From Noviherbaspirillum denitrificans (GTDB lineage: Bacteria; Pseudomonadota; Gammaproteobacteria; Burkholderiales; Burkholderiaceae_D), in the NCBI RefSeq assembly GCF_002211445.1, contig NZ_LSTO01000004.1, positions 1 to 63,461 of the forward strand: DNA of 63,461 bases, in the 5' to 3' direction. The position numbers and the translations under genes were made by a program. The notes beneath the pieces are model-generated. The model was not told the DNA's origin, did not search any database, and was given only the letters and a program-made list of their open reading frames with translations. Each line of letters opens with the position of its first letter. The first letter of the stretch is position 1. Below, in pieces: positions 29,640 to 40,283 of this stretch.

Positions 29640-30893
29640 TTATCGGTCAATCTCACCGAACACAATGTCTTGCGTGCCGATGATCGTCACTGCGTCGGCG
29701 ATCATGTGGCCCTTTGCCATCTCATCCAGCCCTTGCAGGTGCGCAAAGCCGGGAGCGCGGATCTTCATGCGGTACGGCTTGTTCGCGCCGTCCGAAATCA
29801 GGTAGATGCCGAACTCGCCCTTCGGATGCTCGATGCCGACGTAGGCTTCGCCTTCCGGCACGTGGAAGCCTTCGGAGAAGAGCTTGAAGTGGTGGATCAG
29901 CTCTTCCATGTTGGACTTCATGTTCACGCGCGCCGGCGGCGCCACCTTGTGGTTGTCCGTCATGACCGGACCCGGATTATTGCGCAGCCACTCGACGCAC
30001 TGCTTGATAATGCGGTTCGACTGGCGCATTTCTTCGACACGCACGAGGTAGCGATCGTAGGAGTCGCCATTCACACCGATGGGAATGTCGAAATCGAGGA
30101 GGTCATACACCTCGTAGGGCTGATTCTTGCGCAAGTCCCAGGCAATGCCGGAGCCGCGCAGCATCGGGCCAGTAAAGCCCATCGCCTTCGCGCGCTCGGG
30201 CGTGACGACGCCAATGCCGACCAAGCGCTGTTTCCAGATACGGTTATCGGTCAGCAGTGTCTCGTATTCGTCCACGTAACCCGGGAAGCGGTTGGTGAAG
30301 TCTTCGATGAAGTCCAGCAGGGAGCCCTGACGGTTTTCGTTGAGCTGCTTGATCGACTTCTCGTTGCGGATCACCGATGCCTTGTACTGCGGCATGGTAT
30401 CCGGGAGATCACGATAGACACCGCCCGGGCGGTAATACGCCGCATGCATGCGCGCACCGGAAACGGCCTCGTACATGTCCATCAAGTCTTCGCGCTCACG
30501 GAACGCGTACAGGAATACGGCCATCGCGCCGACGTCGAGCCCGTGCGCACCGATCCACAGGAGGTGGTTCAGCAGACGGGTGATCTCGTCAAACATCACG
30601 CGGATGTATTGGGCGCGCAGCGGCACCTCGATGCCGAGCAGCTTTTCGATCGCGAGCACATATCCGTGCTCGTTGCACATCATCGACACGTAGTCGAGGC
30701 GATCCATGTAGGGCACCGACTGCAGGAACGTCTTCTGCTCCGCCAGCTTTTCGGTACCACGATGCAGGAGGCCGATGTGCGGATCGGCACGCTGAATCAC
30801 TTCGCCGTCCAGCTCGAGCACAAGGCGCAGCACACCGTGTGCTGCCGGGTGCTGCGGACCGAAGTTCAGGGTGTAATTCTTGATTTCAGCCAT
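29640..30893 (-). CDS. nuoD: NADH-quinone oxidoreductase subunit D
   Basis: 49-kDa-type subunit forming the quinone head-group pocket with NuoB; related to NiFe-hydrogenase large subunits. 417 residues. Conserved [22 protein letters not shown] at the N-terminus (shown in part) supplies the quinone-binding histidine, and it ends [10 protein letters not shown]. Its start overlaps the nuoC stop by one base. Confidence 0.98.
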   Translation of the reverse strand: MAEIKNYTLNFGPQHPAAHGVLRLVLELDGEVIQRADPHIGLLHRGTEKLAEQKTFLQSVPYMDRLDYVSMMCNEHGYVLAIEKLLGIEVPLRAQYIRVMFDEITRLLNHLLWIGAHGLDVGAMAVFLYAFREREDLMDMYEAVSGARMHAAYYRPGGVYRDLPDTMPQYKASVIRNEKSIKQLNENRQGSLLDFIEDFTNRFPGYVDEYETLLTDNRIWKQRLVGIGVVTPERAKAMGFTGPMLRGSGIAWDLRKNQPYEVYDLLDFDIPIGVNGDSYDRYLVRVEEMRQSNRIIKQCVEWLRNNPGPVMTDNHKVAPPARVNMKSNMEELIHHFKLFSEGFHVPEGEAYVGIEHPKGEFGIYLISDGANKPYRMKIRAPGFAHLQGLDEMAKGHMIADAVTIIGTQDIVFGEIDR

Positions 30894-31489
30894 TATTTCA
30901 TCCCGTATTTCTCTTCGCGAATGACGCGCGGCGTGATTTCACGCGGCTCAATCGTCACGGGTTGGTAAATCACGCGCTTCTGCTCAGGGTCGTAACGCAT
31001 CTCGACGTAGCCCGAGACCGGGAAGTCCTTGCGGAACGGATGACCGATGAAGCCATAGTCGGTGAGAATACGGCGCAGGTCGTTGTGCCCTTCGAAGAGG
31101 ATGCCGTACAGGTCGAATGCTTCACGCTCGTACCAATTGGCGGAGGGCCAGATGTCTGTGACGGAGGAAACGACAGGAAGTTCATCGTCGAGCGCAAAAA
31201 CGCGCACGCGCAGGCGCCAGTTGTGCGTCACGGACAGCAGGTGCGACACCGCAGCAAAACGCGAACCTTCCCAGGTGCCGTCGCCGTACGTCGAATAATC
31301 GACGCCGCACAGGTCAATCAGTTCTTCAAAGCGCAAGTCTGCATGACCCCGCAGCACGCGCATCGCCGACAGGTAATCGGATGCACCGATCACGACGGTG
31401 ACTTCACCCAGCGCGACTTTCAGGCTTTGGATCTGGCTGCCTAGCGCGTTGCGCAGGGCAGCTTCGAGGGTTTCAATTTTCGTCGTCAT
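30893..31489 (-). CDS. nuoC: NADH-quinone oxidoreductase subunit C
   Basis: 30-kDa-type structural subunit of the Q module. 198 residues from ATG 31489 ([17 protein letters not shown]); the upstream extension of the frame lies over nuoB and is rejected. The signature [17 protein letters not shown] and [10 protein letters not shown] is present. Separate from nuoD, unlike the fused nuoCD of enteric bacteria, which fits a betaproteobacterium. Confidence 0.98.
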   Translation of the reverse strand: MTTKIETLEAALRNALGSQIQSLKVALGEVTVVIGASDYLSAMRVLRGHADLRFEELIDLCGVDYSTYGDGTWEGSRFAAVSHLLSVTHNWRLRVRVFALDDELPVVSSVTDIWPSANWYEREAFDLYGILFEGHNDLRRILTDYGFIGHPFRKDFPVSGYVEMRYDPEQKRVIYQPVTIEPREITPRVIREEKYGMK

Positions 31490-31506
31490 ATTTTTTGGCG
31501 TCCCAA

Positions 31507-31983
31507 TCAGCGTGCGATGGTGTTGGTACGCTTGATCTTGTTTTGCAGCTGCATGATGCCGTACAGGAGCGCCTCGGCGGTCGGGGGGCACCCGGGCACG
31601 TAGACATCAACGGGCACGATTCGGTCACAGCCGCGCACTACCGAGTACGAGTAGTGGTAATAGCCACCGCCGTTTGCGCAGGTACCCATCGAAATCACCC
31701 AGCGCGGCTCGGCCATCTGGTCGTACACCTTGCGAAGAGCCGGAGCCATCTTGTTGCACAGCGTACCTGCAACGATCATCACGTCGGACTGGCGCGGGGA
31801 CGGACGGAACACGACACCAAAACGGTCGAGGTCGTAACGCGAGGCACCAGCGTGCATCATCTCGACTGCGCAGCATGCAAGACCGAAAGTCATCGGCCAT
31901 AGCGAACCCGTGCGAGTCCAGTTGATCAGCTTGTCCGCCGTCGTAGTGACGAAGCCCTCGTTCAAAACACCTTCAATAGACAT
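31507..31983 (-). CDS. nuoB: NADH-quinone oxidoreductase subunit B
   Basis: Carries the terminal 4Fe-4S cluster N2 that reduces ubiquinone. 158 residues; ligands Cys37, Cys38, Cys102 and Cys132 ([38 protein letters not shown]). Four bases separate it from nuoA. Confidence 0.99.
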   Translation of the reverse strand: MSIEGVLNEGFVTTTADKLINWTRTGSLWPMTFGLACCAVEMMHAGASRYDLDRFGVVFRPSPRQSDVMIVAGTLCNKMAPALRKVYDQMAEPRWVISMGTCANGGGYYHYSYSVVRGCDRIVPVDVYVPGCPPTAEALLYGIMQLQNKIKRTNTIAR

Positions 31984-31986
31984 GAC

Positions 31987-32346
31987 TTACTCCCAATCCA
32001 GAGCGCCCTTCTTCCAGATGTACCAGAAGCCCACCACGAATTCGGCGATAAACACCATCATCGTGATAAAGCCCTGCCAGCCGAGCTCGCGTGCTGCGAC
32101 GCCCCACGGGAAGAAGAATGCGGTTTCCAGATCGAACAAAATGAACAGAATGGCGACGAGGTAGTAGCGCACATCGAACTTCATGCGCGCGTCTTCAAAA
32201 GCCTCGAAACCGCACTCGTACGGAGAGAGCTTTTGACTGTCCGGCTTATGCGGCGCCAGAACACGACCAAGAACCTGGGGAACGACACCGACGCCGATGC
32301 CAACGAGAATAAAGAGTAGGATGGGGAAGTAATTTTCGAGGTTCAC
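31987..32346 (-). CDS. nuoA: NADH-quinone oxidoreductase subunit A
   Basis: First gene of the nuo operon; small membrane subunit of three helices, 119 residues, GTG start at 32346. The conserved loop [22 protein letters not shown] (residues about 40-60) lies near the quinone cavity. Upstream, only about 50 bases separate it from the tRNA-Leu terminator, and these contain a perfect 12-bp palindrome, so the operon promoter or operator must be there or further upstream. Confidence 0.97.
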   Translation of the reverse strand: MNLENYFPILLFILVGIGVGVVPQVLGRVLAPHKPDSQKLSPYECGFEAFEDARMKFDVRYYLVAILFILFDLETAFFFPWGVAARELGWQGFITMMVFIAEFVVGFWYIWKKGALDWE

Positions 32347-32365
32347 GATACGGGCCTAGTTGAAT

Positions 32366-32377
32366 GATTTGCAAATC
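32366..32377. promoter_or_regulatory. Palindrome GATTTGCAAATC before nuoA
   Basis: A perfect 12-bp palindrome 20 bases upstream of the nuoA start codon, in the short gap between tRNA-Leu terminator and nuoA. Candidate operator of the complex I operon; no matching known site is recognised. Confidence 0.35.
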
Positions 32378-32393
32378 AAACCAAGATTCCTCG

Positions 32394-32427
32394 ATAAAAA
32401 GCCAGCTCGGGGGGACCCCTCGCTGGC
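32394..32427 (-). terminator. Terminator after tRNA-Leu
   Basis: GCCAGC and GCTGGC with a GC-rich inner part (AGGGG/CCCC), followed on the minus strand by TTTTTA. Ten bases after the tRNA 3-prime end. Confidence 0.8.
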
Positions 32428-32436
32428 CTTATTTGT

Positions 32437-32521
32437 TGGTGCCGACGGCGAGACTCGAACTCGCACAGCTTTCGCCACTACCCCCTCAAGATAGCGTGTC
32501 TACCAATTTCACCACGTCGGC
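32437..32521 (-). tRNA. tRNA-Leu (anticodon GAG)
   Basis: 85 bases including encoded CCA. Acceptor GCCGACG/CGTCGGC; anticodon stem CTATC/GGTAG with loop TTGAGGG, giving GAG (reads CUC/CUU); a long variable arm typical of leucine tRNAs (GTGGCGAAAGCTGTG) and T-arm GCGAG-TTCGAGT-CTCGC. Located between secG and nuoA, a common Burkholderiales arrangement. Confidence 0.97.
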
Positions 32522-32596
32522 GTAAAGACTTACATTTTACCCTGCTTTAGGGGCTTTGTTCAATGCACAATTGCCCCAAATCAAGTCACAAATAAA

Positions 32597-32968
32597 TTAT
32601 TTGGGGATCTGACCAGACTGACCTGCACCCTCTACTGGTGCCGCAGGCGCAGCCGGCGCGGGGGCAGCAGGTGTATTGACCGCAGGAGCGGCAGGCAGAT
32701 TCTCCATCACGCCCGCGCTTGCCGGCGCACGCTTGTTACCAACGAACGCCAGCGCCAGGGTCGCAGCAAAGAAAACAGCCGCGGCAACTGCCGTCGATTT
32801 CGACAGGAAATTCGACGAACCTGTCGCACCAAACAGACTGCCAGACGCACCCGACCCGAATGCCGCCCCCATGTCAGCCCCCTTACCATGCTGCAGAAGG
32901 ACCAGACCGATAATCGCCAGTGCGGACAGCACCTGGATCACGACGATGAATGTGAACATTGCGTTCAT
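32597..32968 (-). CDS. secG: Preprotein translocase subunit SecG
   Basis: Auxiliary inner-membrane subunit of SecYEG. 123 residues with two membrane helices (about 4-24 and 55-76) and the conserved QHGKGADMGAAFGSGASGS between them. The C-terminal 45 residues are rich in alanine and proline (TPAAPAPAAPAAPVEG), as often seen in betaproteobacterial SecG. Directly downstream of tpiA. Confidence 0.96.
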   Translation of the reverse strand: MNAMFTFIVVIQVLSALAIIGLVLLQHGKGADMGAAFGSGASGSLFGATGSSNFLSKSTAVAAAVFFAATLALAFVGNKRAPASAGVMENLPAAPAVNTPAAPAPAAPAAPVEGAGQSGQIPK

Positions 32969-33008
32969 TACTTGCTTTCCAAATGTTGGTTAATTCAACT
33001 CGTCCCGC

Positions 33009-33755
33009 TTACGCAGCACGGATAATGGCGAGGAAATCTGCAGCCTTGAGGGATGCGCCGCCAATGAGACCGCCATCGATATCCGCCATGGCCAGCAAAT
33101 CCGCAGCGTTATCCGGCTTCATGCTTCCACCGTAAAGAATTTTGACCGCATCTGCCGCAGCAGGGTTCTTCGCCCGCAGCTTGGCGCGCAACATGGCATG
33201 CACGTCTTGCGCCATTTGTGGAGTTGCCGTCCTTCCCGTTCCGATTGCCCAAACAGGCTCGTAGGCGACGACGATACCGGCAATCTCCTCCGCGGAGAGG
33301 ACCGCGAGAACGGCATCGATCTGGGCGCCGACGACTTCATCCGTTTTGCCGGCCTCACGCTGCTCAAGCGATTCACCGACACAAACGATAGGGGCAATGC
33401 CAGACTTCAGCGCCCGCACCGCTTTCCCGGCCACCAGCTCATCGGTTTCGCCATGATAGGTACGACGCTCCGAGTGTCCGACGATGACGTAGCCACAGGC
33501 GAAATCGGCAAGCATGGAACAGGAGACTTCACCGGTATAGGCACCCGACTCGTGCAGGGATGCATCCTGACCGCCCCAACGTATGGCACTCCCCTCCAAC
33601 AAGGATTGGCATTGCGACAGGTAGGGGGCAGGCACACATACTGCGACATCACAGGCCGGCTGACCGGCAGCACCCTTGATCTCGCTCAGGAGAGCGGCAT
33701 TGGCAGCGAGGCTGCCATTCATCTTCCAGTTACCTGCGATAAGTTTACGGCGCAT
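33009..33755 (-). CDS. tpiA: Triosephosphate isomerase
   Basis: Interconverts dihydroxyacetone phosphate and glyceraldehyde 3-phosphate in glycolysis and gluconeogenesis. 248 residues, the normal length; substrate Lys11 (AGNWKMNG), catalytic His94 (IVGHSERR), catalytic base Glu166 ([12 protein letters not shown]) and phosphate-binding [11 protein letters not shown] near the end. tpiA-secG form a pair, likely one transcript. Confidence 0.98.
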   Translation of the reverse strand: MRRKLIAGNWKMNGSLAANAALLSEIKGAAGQPACDVAVCVPAPYLSQCQSLLEGSAIRWGGQDASLHESGAYTGEVSCSMLADFACGYVIVGHSERRTYHGETDELVAGKAVRALKSGIAPIVCVGESLEQREAGKTDEVVGAQIDAVLAVLSAEEIAGIVVAYEPVWAIGTGRTATPQMAQDVHAMLRAKLRAKNPAAADAVKILYGGSMKPDNAADLLAMADIDGGLIGGASLKAADFLAIIRAA

Positions 33756-33840
33756 AGAGGGTCTGAATTTTCAATAACCCTTGATTTTACCGCGCCGCAC
33801 TATGGCCGGTCAAACCAGCGCGTGTTGCACGAATATGCAC

Positions 33841-34821
33841 TCAAGTCACTTGCAAAACAATCTTGCCAATGTGCGTGCTCGTTTCCATGAGGACATGTGC
33901 CTGTACTGCCTCCTCGAGAGGAAAAACCTTGTAGATGACCGGCTTTACTCGCCCTGATTCGAGCAGGGGCCATACCTTGTTGCGCAGATTTTCAGCAATC
34001 TCCGCCTTGAAGTCCACAGAACGCGGACGCAAGGTCGAGCCGGTAATGGTGAGACGGCGCCGAAGCACATGCCCAAGATCGACAGTCGCCTTTGAACCGC
34101 CCAGCAATGCGATGACCACGAGACGACCGTCATCGGCAAGGCATTCAAGTTCGCGCGGCACGTAAATCCCGCCCACCATGTCGAGAATGACATCCGCGCC
34201 CTTGCCCGCCGTTTCGGACTTCACGACCTCGACGAAATCTTCCGTTCGATAGTTGATCGCGCGCGTGACGCCGAGCGCTTCACATGCACGACATTTTTCA
34301 TCACTGCCAGCAGTAGCAAAAACGCGATGTCCGAAAGCGGATGCAAGCTGGATGGCCGTCACACCAATGCCGGATGTTCCACCTTGGACGAGGATCGTTT
34401 CATCGCCGCGCAAATGGGCACGATCGAACACGTTGCTCCAGACGGTGAAGAAGGTCTCGGGTAGCGATGCCGCTTCAATCGCACTCATGCCCTGGGGAAT
34501 GGGAAGGCACTGCCTCGCGGGAGCGGCACAGTATTCCGCATAACCGCCCCCTTGCACGAGGGCGCAAACCATGTCGCCCTTCCTGAATCTGGTCTCAGCG
34601 AAATCACCGTCGATGATTTCGCCGGCGATCTCCAGCCCAGGTAAATCGGACGCCCCTGGCGGCACCGGATAGTGCCCCATGCGCTGGATCACGTCGGGCC
34701 GGTTCACCCCCGCCGCATGGACCTTGATCAGGACTTCCCCGGCCTTGAGTTGCGGCATCGGCCTATCACACAAGCGCAAAACGTCGGGCGGGCCGGGCTG
34801 GGTGATTTCGACTGCTTTCAT
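33841..34821 (-). CDS. NAD(P)H:quinone oxidoreductase, PIG3/QOR-type MDR
   Basis: Medium-chain reductase of 326 residues without the structural-zinc cysteine cluster. GroES-like N-terminal domain and Rossmann fold with QGGTSGIGVTAIQLA near residue 145. The opening MKAVEITQPGPPDVLRL and ending GKIVLQVT match the PIG3-like quinone oxidoreductases. It precedes tpiA-secG in the same direction, as in other Burkholderiales. Substrate is not proven by sequence. Confidence 0.88.
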   Translation of the reverse strand: MKAVEITQPGPPDVLRLCDRPMPQLKAGEVLIKVHAAGVNRPDVIQRMGHYPVPPGASDLPGLEIAGEIIDGDFAETRFRKGDMVCALVQGGGYAEYCAAPARQCLPIPQGMSAIEAASLPETFFTVWSNVFDRAHLRGDETILVQGGTSGIGVTAIQLASAFGHRVFATAGSDEKCRACEALGVTRAINYRTEDFVEVVKSETAGKGADVILDMVGGIYVPRELECLADDGRLVVIALLGGSKATVDLGHVLRRRLTITGSTLRPRSVDFKAEIAENLRNKVWPLLESGRVKPVIYKVFPLEEAVQAHVLMETSTHIGKIVLQVT

Positions 34822-35078
34822 GTTCCACCTCCCTGTTAGTCAGCCGGTCATTGTACGACAGCGCTTGGAATCGTTTTTGTAAGCGGTCGCGACATTCCGA
34901 AAGCACCATTGAGGAGACGCAACATGCTTTGCTGCACATAGGAAAGAATGATTAGTCCCATACCTTGCGGCAACCCCGAAAGTTGTAACAAACGAATATT
35001 ACAAAGTTACAAAAAGATGGGAACTAAACAAATATTTGGATTTCCAATCGGCAATACGATTTCATCCAGGCAAACATC

Positions 35079-37898
35079 ATGCGATCGAATACCGGAAAGT
35101 CCAGCAAAGCAGGCTCCGAAAGAAAGACCTCCTTCTCGGCAATGAACAGGCGCTTGAGCCTCGCTCTTGAAGGCTCGGGACAGGTGGCGTTCGACTGGAG
35201 CATTCCCGACGATCGCCTCCACTTTGCCGGCACACTCTCCGGCAACTTGAAGGAATTAATGCTGGACACGTCGAAAACGTGGCGGTCGAGTTCGCTACCG
35301 GCGATCATCCACGAACTTGACCTGCCGCTTTTCCGCGCCCGTCTCCACGATGCGCTCAAGGGTAATGGCGACGATGCCTGCACCACTTATCATGCCGAAC
35401 TGCGACTGAAGGACATTGCGCGCGGCTGGCGCTGGGTGTGCATCAGCGGACGCATCATGGAGCGCGACACGGCCGGCCGCGCACTCCGCATGGTCGGCAC
35501 ATTTTCGGATATCGACGAGCGCAAGAAAGCGGAGAGCCGGATTGCCCGCCTTCGCGATCTTTACGCTGCGTTGAGCCAGACCAACCAGGCGATTGTCCGT
35601 ATTGCCGATCGCAACACCTTGTTCAGCGAGATCTGCCGCATCGCTGTCGAACACGGACGCTTCGAACTTGCCTGGATCGGCCTGGTCGATCAGGAAAAAG
35701 CCTGCATCGTGCCTTGCGCAGCGCACGGCATTGCGAATTCCAGCCTCGTTGCGACCGGCATACCGCTCGATGCCGCAACGCCTCAGCAGCATGCTGTCAT
35801 TGCTTCCGCAGTGCGTGAAGGACGGCCCGATATCTGCAATGATCTTCAAATGATGCCCGTCACGTGCAGCAATACCAGCCGCATCGCAGTGAGCGGCTCG
35901 ATCGCGAGCTTTCCGTTTGCACAGGAAGGCAAGACGATCGGGACCTTGAGTCTTTATGCGCCGATACCCCACTTCTTCGACGGCCAGCTCATCGAACTGT
36001 TGACTGAAATGAGCCGCGACATTTCCTTCGCCATCGACAACTATGCACGCGAGGCGCAGCGCAGCGCAATGGAATCGGCCTTGGTCGACAGCGAACAGTT
36101 CAAGAGCGCGATCCTGACAGCGGCACTGGATTGCATCGTATCGACAGACGAGCATGGAACCATCGTCAGCTTCAACCATGCCGCTGAACAGACCTTTCGC
36201 AGGAAAAGCGCCGAGGTGCTCGGAAAAAACCTGGCCGATATCATTACGCCACCGGAATGGCGCGAACAGCACCGCCAGGGCATTGAACATTTTCTTGCAG
36301 GAGAAAGTTTTCTTCTCAATCGCCGCATCGAATTGACAGCCATGCGCGCAGACGGATCGACCTTTCCGGTCGAGCTTGCCGTCGTACCGCTATGCATACG
36401 CGGAGAGCGTATGTTCACCGCATTCATCAGAGACATTTCCGACGTCAAGCGGAGCCAGACAATTCTGAAGGAGAGCGCTATCCGCTACCGCCAGTTGGTA
36501 GAGCTTTCACCCGAAGCGACATTCGTTTGCCAGAACGGACACATCACACTGTTCAACCAGGCCGGAAGCAGGCTGCTTGGTGTCCGCGATCCCGAAGAAT
36601 TGCTGGGACGCAGCGTGTTCGATTTCGTCCATCCTGCATGCCACGCGCTCTTCCAGGAACGCAGTCAGCTACGGCCGCATGAGGTTCAACCGACACCATT
36701 CATCGAGCAGGTATGGATGCGGCAGGATGGGACTGCGGTCGATGTCGAAATCGGCGCTACCAACCTGATTTACAACGACATGCCCTCCATGCAAATCGTT
36801 GTCCGCGACATCACCGAGCGCAAGCGCACCGAGGCACTGCAGCTAGGGCAGAACCGGATTCTCAACATGGTCGCGACGGGCGTCGCGCTGCAGGAAATCC
36901 TGACAGCGATCGCTCGCTTTGTCGAAAGCCAGTCGCGAGACGCACTGTGCTCGATCGTCCAACTGGCCGGCGATGGCCATACCCTGCAGGGAGAAATCGC
37001 GCCCAGCCTTCCATTGAGCTGCCGGGCACGCACTGGCCCACCCTCCGAGCCGATCCGTGCAGCGGCCCGGCGAGGTGAACCGGTGATCGTCAAGGACATT
37101 TCATCGGATCCCCTGTGGGAACATGCGCGCGACGTCGCCCTTGAACACGGTCTGAGGGCCTGCATGTCTTGGCCAATCCATGGCAAGCACAAGAAAGTCC
37201 TTGGTACGTTTGCCCTCTTCTTCCGCAGGTCGAAAGAGCCATCCGTGAAGGATCGTCAATTGTGCGAAATCTGCGCGAATCTTGCAGGCATCGCCATCGA
37301 AAGTCGAGCATCGGAAGAGAAGATCCGCTACCTGGCACACTATGACGGACTGACTTCGCTACCCAACCGCTTCCTGTTCAAGGAGTACCTTGACCTGGCC
37401 CTCCGAAGTGCGCGCAGGCATGGAAAGAAGTTCGCGGTGCTGTTTCTCGACCTCGACAAGTTCAAGGAAATCAACGACACGATGGGTCATGATGCCGGCG
37501 ACATCGTACTCTGCGAAATCGCGACGCGACTGCGCAATTGCCTGCGGCATACCGACAAGATCGCTCGCATGGGCGGTGACGAGTTCTATGTTCTGATCGA
37601 GGAACTGGGAGACGGACGATATGCCGCGGATGTCGCCCAGAAGCTGCTCGAGGCGGCATCGCTTCCCGTGCTCATCGGCAGCAAGGAATGCCGGCTCAGT
37701 GTAAGCATTGGCATCGCCATTTATCCCGACGACGGCAACGATGGGCCGACCCTGCTGAAGAACGCCGACAAGGCCATGTACAAGGCCAAAGACCTCGGCA
37801 AGAACGGTTTCCAGGCATTTTCCAAGCTGAAGTTTAATGATGCCGGCAAATTGCACCAATCATCACTTCAGTCGATACGGCATGCCCTGCTGAGCTAA
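35079..37898 (+). CDS. Multi-sensor diguanylate cyclase (PAS/GAF/PAS/PAS/GAF-GGDEF)
   Basis: 939-residue cytosolic signalling protein without membrane helices. Order read from sequence: PAS-like about 25-150 ending DIDERKKAE; GAF about 165-325; PAS about 340-460 (DCIVSTDEHGTIVSFNHAAE, ending RDISDVKRSQ); PAS about 468-590 (ending RDITERKRTE); GAF about 605-750; GGDEF about 765-925. The active motif GGDEF is canonical (832-836) and the product-inhibition site RHTD lies five residues before it (823-826), so it should make c-di-GMP and be feedback-inhibited. There is no EAL domain. Start at ATG 35079 has a weak ribosome site; ATG at residue 22 is an alternative. Monocistronic. Confidence 0.93.
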   Translation: MRSNTGKSSKAGSERKTSFSAMNRRLSLALEGSGQVAFDWSIPDDRLHFAGTLSGNLKELMLDTSKTWRSSSLPAIIHELDLPLFRARLHDALKGNGDDACTTYHAELRLKDIARGWRWVCISGRIMERDTAGRALRMVGTFSDIDERKKAESRIARLRDLYAALSQTNQAIVRIADRNTLFSEICRIAVEHGRFELAWIGLVDQEKACIVPCAAHGIANSSLVATGIPLDAATPQQHAVIASAVREGRPDICNDLQMMPVTCSNTSRIAVSGSIASFPFAQEGKTIGTLSLYAPIPHFFDGQLIELLTEMSRDISFAIDNYAREAQRSAMESALVDSEQFKSAILTAALDCIVSTDEHGTIVSFNHAAEQTFRRKSAEVLGKNLADIITPPEWREQHRQGIEHFLAGESFLLNRRIELTAMRADGSTFPVELAVVPLCIRGERMFTAFIRDISDVKRSQTILKESAIRYRQLVELSPEATFVCQNGHITLFNQAGSRLLGVRDPEELLGRSVFDFVHPACHALFQERSQLRPHEVQPTPFIEQVWMRQDGTAVDVEIGATNLIYNDMPSMQIVVRDITERKRTEALQLGQNRILNMVATGVALQEILTAIARFVESQSRDALCSIVQLAGDGHTLQGEIAPSLPLSCRARTGPPSEPIRAAARRGEPVIVKDISSDPLWEHARDVALEHGLRACMSWPIHGKHKKVLGTFALFFRRSKEPSVKDRQLCEICANLAGIAIESRASEEKIRYLAHYDGLTSLPNRFLFKEYLDLALRSARRHGKKFAVLFLDLDKFKEINDTMGHDAGDIVLCEIATRLRNCLRHTDKIARMGGDEFYVLIEELGDGRYAADVAQKLLEAASLPVLIGSKECRLSVSIGIAIYPDDGNDGPTLLKNADKAMYKAKDLGKNGFQAFSKLKFNDAGKLHQSSLQSIRHALLS

Positions 37899-37910
37899 AA
37901 TCGGCGACAC

Positions 37911-37951
37911 AAAAGAAAAAGCCGCCCGGGCATTGCCTCGGGCGGCCTTTT
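37911..37951. terminator. Bidirectional terminator between the GGDEF gene and pnp
   Basis: GCCGCCCG and CGGGCGGC around a ten-base loop, with A-run before and T-run after, placed between two converging genes. Confidence 0.85.
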
Positions 37952-37967
37952 GACTGCAGCTTGCAAA

Positions 37968-40091
37968 TTACTGCTGCTGTTGTTGCTGCTGAACGGCAGC
38001 ACCTTCTTCAGCAGCAGCGGCCTTCATCGACAGCTTGAGACGGCCGCGGTCGTCGGTCTCGAGAACCTTGACGCGAACTTGCTGGCCTTCCTTCAGGTAG
38101 TCGGCGACGGCGTTCACACGCTCGTTGGCGATCTGGCTGATGTGCAGCAGGCCATCCTTGCCCGGCATGACCTGGACGATCGCGCCGAAGTCGAGCAGCT
38201 TGAGGACGGTACCGTCGTAGGTCTTGCCCACTTCGACCGATGCGGTCAGCTCTTCGATGCGACGCTTGGCTTCCTGGCCGGCGGCAGCGTCAACCGAAGC
38301 GATGGTGACGATACCTTCGTCGGTGATGTCGATCTGGGTACCAGTCTCTTCGGTCAGGGCGCGAATCACTGCGCCACCCTTGCCAATCACGTCACGGATC
38401 TTTTCCGGGTTGATGCGGATCGTGATCAGGCGCGGAGCGAAGCTGGACAGCTCGCCCTTGCCTACCGGCATAGCTTCCTGCATCTTCGCCAGGATGTGCA
38501 TGCGACCTTCCTTGGCTTGCGCCAGCGCAACCTGCATGATTTCCTTGGTGATGCCCTGGATCTTGATGTCCATCTGCAGTGCCGTCACGCCAACGGCGGT
38601 ACCAGCCACCTTGAAGTCCATGTCGCCGAGGTGATCTTCGTCACCCAGGATATCGGTGAGGACGGCAAACTTGTTGCCATCCTTGATCAAGCCCATTGCG
38701 ATGCCGGCGACGTGCGCCTTCATGGGGACGCCTGCATCCATCAGTGCCAGGCAGCCGCCGCAGACCGAAGCCATGGACGACGAGCCGTTGGACTCGGTGA
38801 TTTCGGACACGAGGCGGACGGAATAGCTGAACTCTTCCGGTGCCGGCAACGCCGCTTGCAGTGCGCGCTTGGCGAGGCGGCCGTGGCCGATTTCGCGGCG
38901 CTTCGGCGAGCCGACACGGCCGGTTTCGCCGGTCGCAAACGGTGGCATGTTGTAGTGGAGCATGAAGCGGTCCGAGTACTCGCCCATGAGCGCGTCGATC
39001 TTTTGCTCATCGCGCGCGGTGCCGAGAGTCGCGATGACCAGCGCCTGGGTTTCGCCACGGGTAAACAACGCCGAGCCGTGCGTACGCGGAAGTACGCTGT
39101 TGCGGATGGAAATCGGACGCACGGTGCGGGTGTCGCGGCCGTCGATACGCGGTTCGCCTTCGAGGATCTGCGAACGCACGATTTTCGCTTCGAGGTCGAA
39201 CAGGATGTTCCCGACATCAACCGCATCAGCAGCTTCCGCGTCTGCGGCGAGCGCAGCATTCACTTCGGCTGACACAGTCTTCAGCTTGGCGGTACGGGCC
39301 TGCTTGTCCTTGGTCTGATACGCTTCGCGCAGCTTGCCTTCGGCCAGCTCGGTTACGCGAGCGATCAGCGCTTCGTTCTTCGGGGCGGGTGCCCATTCGA
39401 CTTCCGGCTTGCCGCCGTCGCGAACGAGTTCGTGGATCGCATCGATCACGACCTTCATCTGCTCGTGACCGTAGACCACAGCACCCAGCATGACTTCTTC
39501 GGAGAGCTGTTGTGCTTCGGACTCGACCATCAGCACGGCTTGCTCGGTACCGGCGACAACCAGGTCCAGCTGCGAGGTTGCCATTTGCGTAGTGGTCGGG
39601 TTCAGCACGTACTGGCCGTCGACGTAGCCGACGCGCGCAGCGCCCAGCGGACCGCTGAAGGGGATGCCAGCGACACAGATCGCTGCAGAGGCGCCGATCA
39701 TCGAAGCGATATCGGGATCGATTTCCGGATTGACGGACAGGACGTGAATGATGACCTGCACTTCATTCATGTAGCCTTCGGGGAAGAGCGGACGAATCGG
39801 ACGATCGATCAGGCGGGAAGTCAGCGTCTCCTTCTCGGACGGACGGCCTTCGCGCTTGAAGAAACCACCGGGAATGCGTCCGGCTGCGTAGCTCTTCTCG
39901 ACGTAATCAACCGTCAGCGGGAAGAAATCCTGGCCCGGCTTGACATCCTTCTTGGCGACGACGGTAGCCAGTACAACGGTATCTTCGATCGAGACGACCA
40001 CTGCACCGGATGCCTGGCGAGCGATCTCGCCGGTTTCCAGTGTGACGGTATGCTGGCCATACTGGAAGGTCTTGGTAACTTTATTGAACAC
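37968..40091 (-). CDS. pnp: Polyribonucleotide nucleotidyltransferase (PNPase)
   Basis: 3-prime to 5-prime phosphorolytic exoribonuclease of the RNA degradosome. 707 residues from a GTG start at 40091 with AAAGGA upstream. Two RNase PH-like domains (about 1-220 and 310-545), KH domain about 550-615 ([19 protein letters not shown]) and S1 domain about 620-690. The protein ends with a glutamine run of seven ([12 protein letters not shown]), a low-complexity tail that varies among relatives. Downstream of rpsO, the classical rpsO-pnp pair. Confidence 0.98.
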   Translation of the reverse strand: MFNKVTKTFQYGQHTVTLETGEIARQASGAVVVSIEDTVVLATVVAKKDVKPGQDFFPLTVDYVEKSYAAGRIPGGFFKREGRPSEKETLTSRLIDRPIRPLFPEGYMNEVQVIIHVLSVNPEIDPDIASMIGASAAICVAGIPFSGPLGAARVGYVDGQYVLNPTTTQMATSQLDLVVAGTEQAVLMVESEAQQLSEEVMLGAVVYGHEQMKVVIDAIHELVRDGGKPEVEWAPAPKNEALIARVTELAEGKLREAYQTKDKQARTAKLKTVSAEVNAALAADAEAADAVDVGNILFDLEAKIVRSQILEGEPRIDGRDTRTVRPISIRNSVLPRTHGSALFTRGETQALVIATLGTARDEQKIDALMGEYSDRFMLHYNMPPFATGETGRVGSPKRREIGHGRLAKRALQAALPAPEEFSYSVRLVSEITESNGSSSMASVCGGCLALMDAGVPMKAHVAGIAMGLIKDGNKFAVLTDILGDEDHLGDMDFKVAGTAVGVTALQMDIKIQGITKEIMQVALAQAKEGRMHILAKMQEAMPVGKGELSSFAPRLITIRINPEKIRDVIGKGGAVIRALTEETGTQIDITDEGIVTIASVDAAAGQEAKRRIEELTASVEVGKTYDGTVLKLLDFGAIVQVMPGKDGLLHISQIANERVNAVADYLKEGQQVRVKVLETDDRGRLKLSMKAAAAEEGAAVQQQQQQQ

Positions 40092-40220
40092 GGTGATTCC
40101 TTTCTATTTTTGCCGACAGATTTTCAGGCGCTGTCGTTCGCCTCACCACAGATGACGTACCACGCATGGCAGCCACCTCTACTACTGAACCGCTACGGAA
40201 TAACAAACTGCAAAATGACA

Positions 40221-40256
40221 AAATGCCTGCATCAGAGACTGACGCAGGCATTTTTT
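40221..40256. terminator. Hairpin between rpsO and pnp
   Basis: AAATGCCTGC and GCAGGCATTT with a 13-base loop. On the minus strand it is followed by TTGTCATTTT. It fits the rpsO terminator/RNA-processing region known between these genes in other bacteria; partial read-through would feed pnp. Confidence 0.7.
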
Positions 40257-40283
40257 CTATAAACCGGGCGACGGCGCAATGAA

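Noticed and set aside
34822-35078. Possible small gene in the gap between the quinone oxidoreductase and the GGDEF gene
   Set aside because: Only short frames without ribosome site or similarity; probably the promoter region of the two divergent genes.
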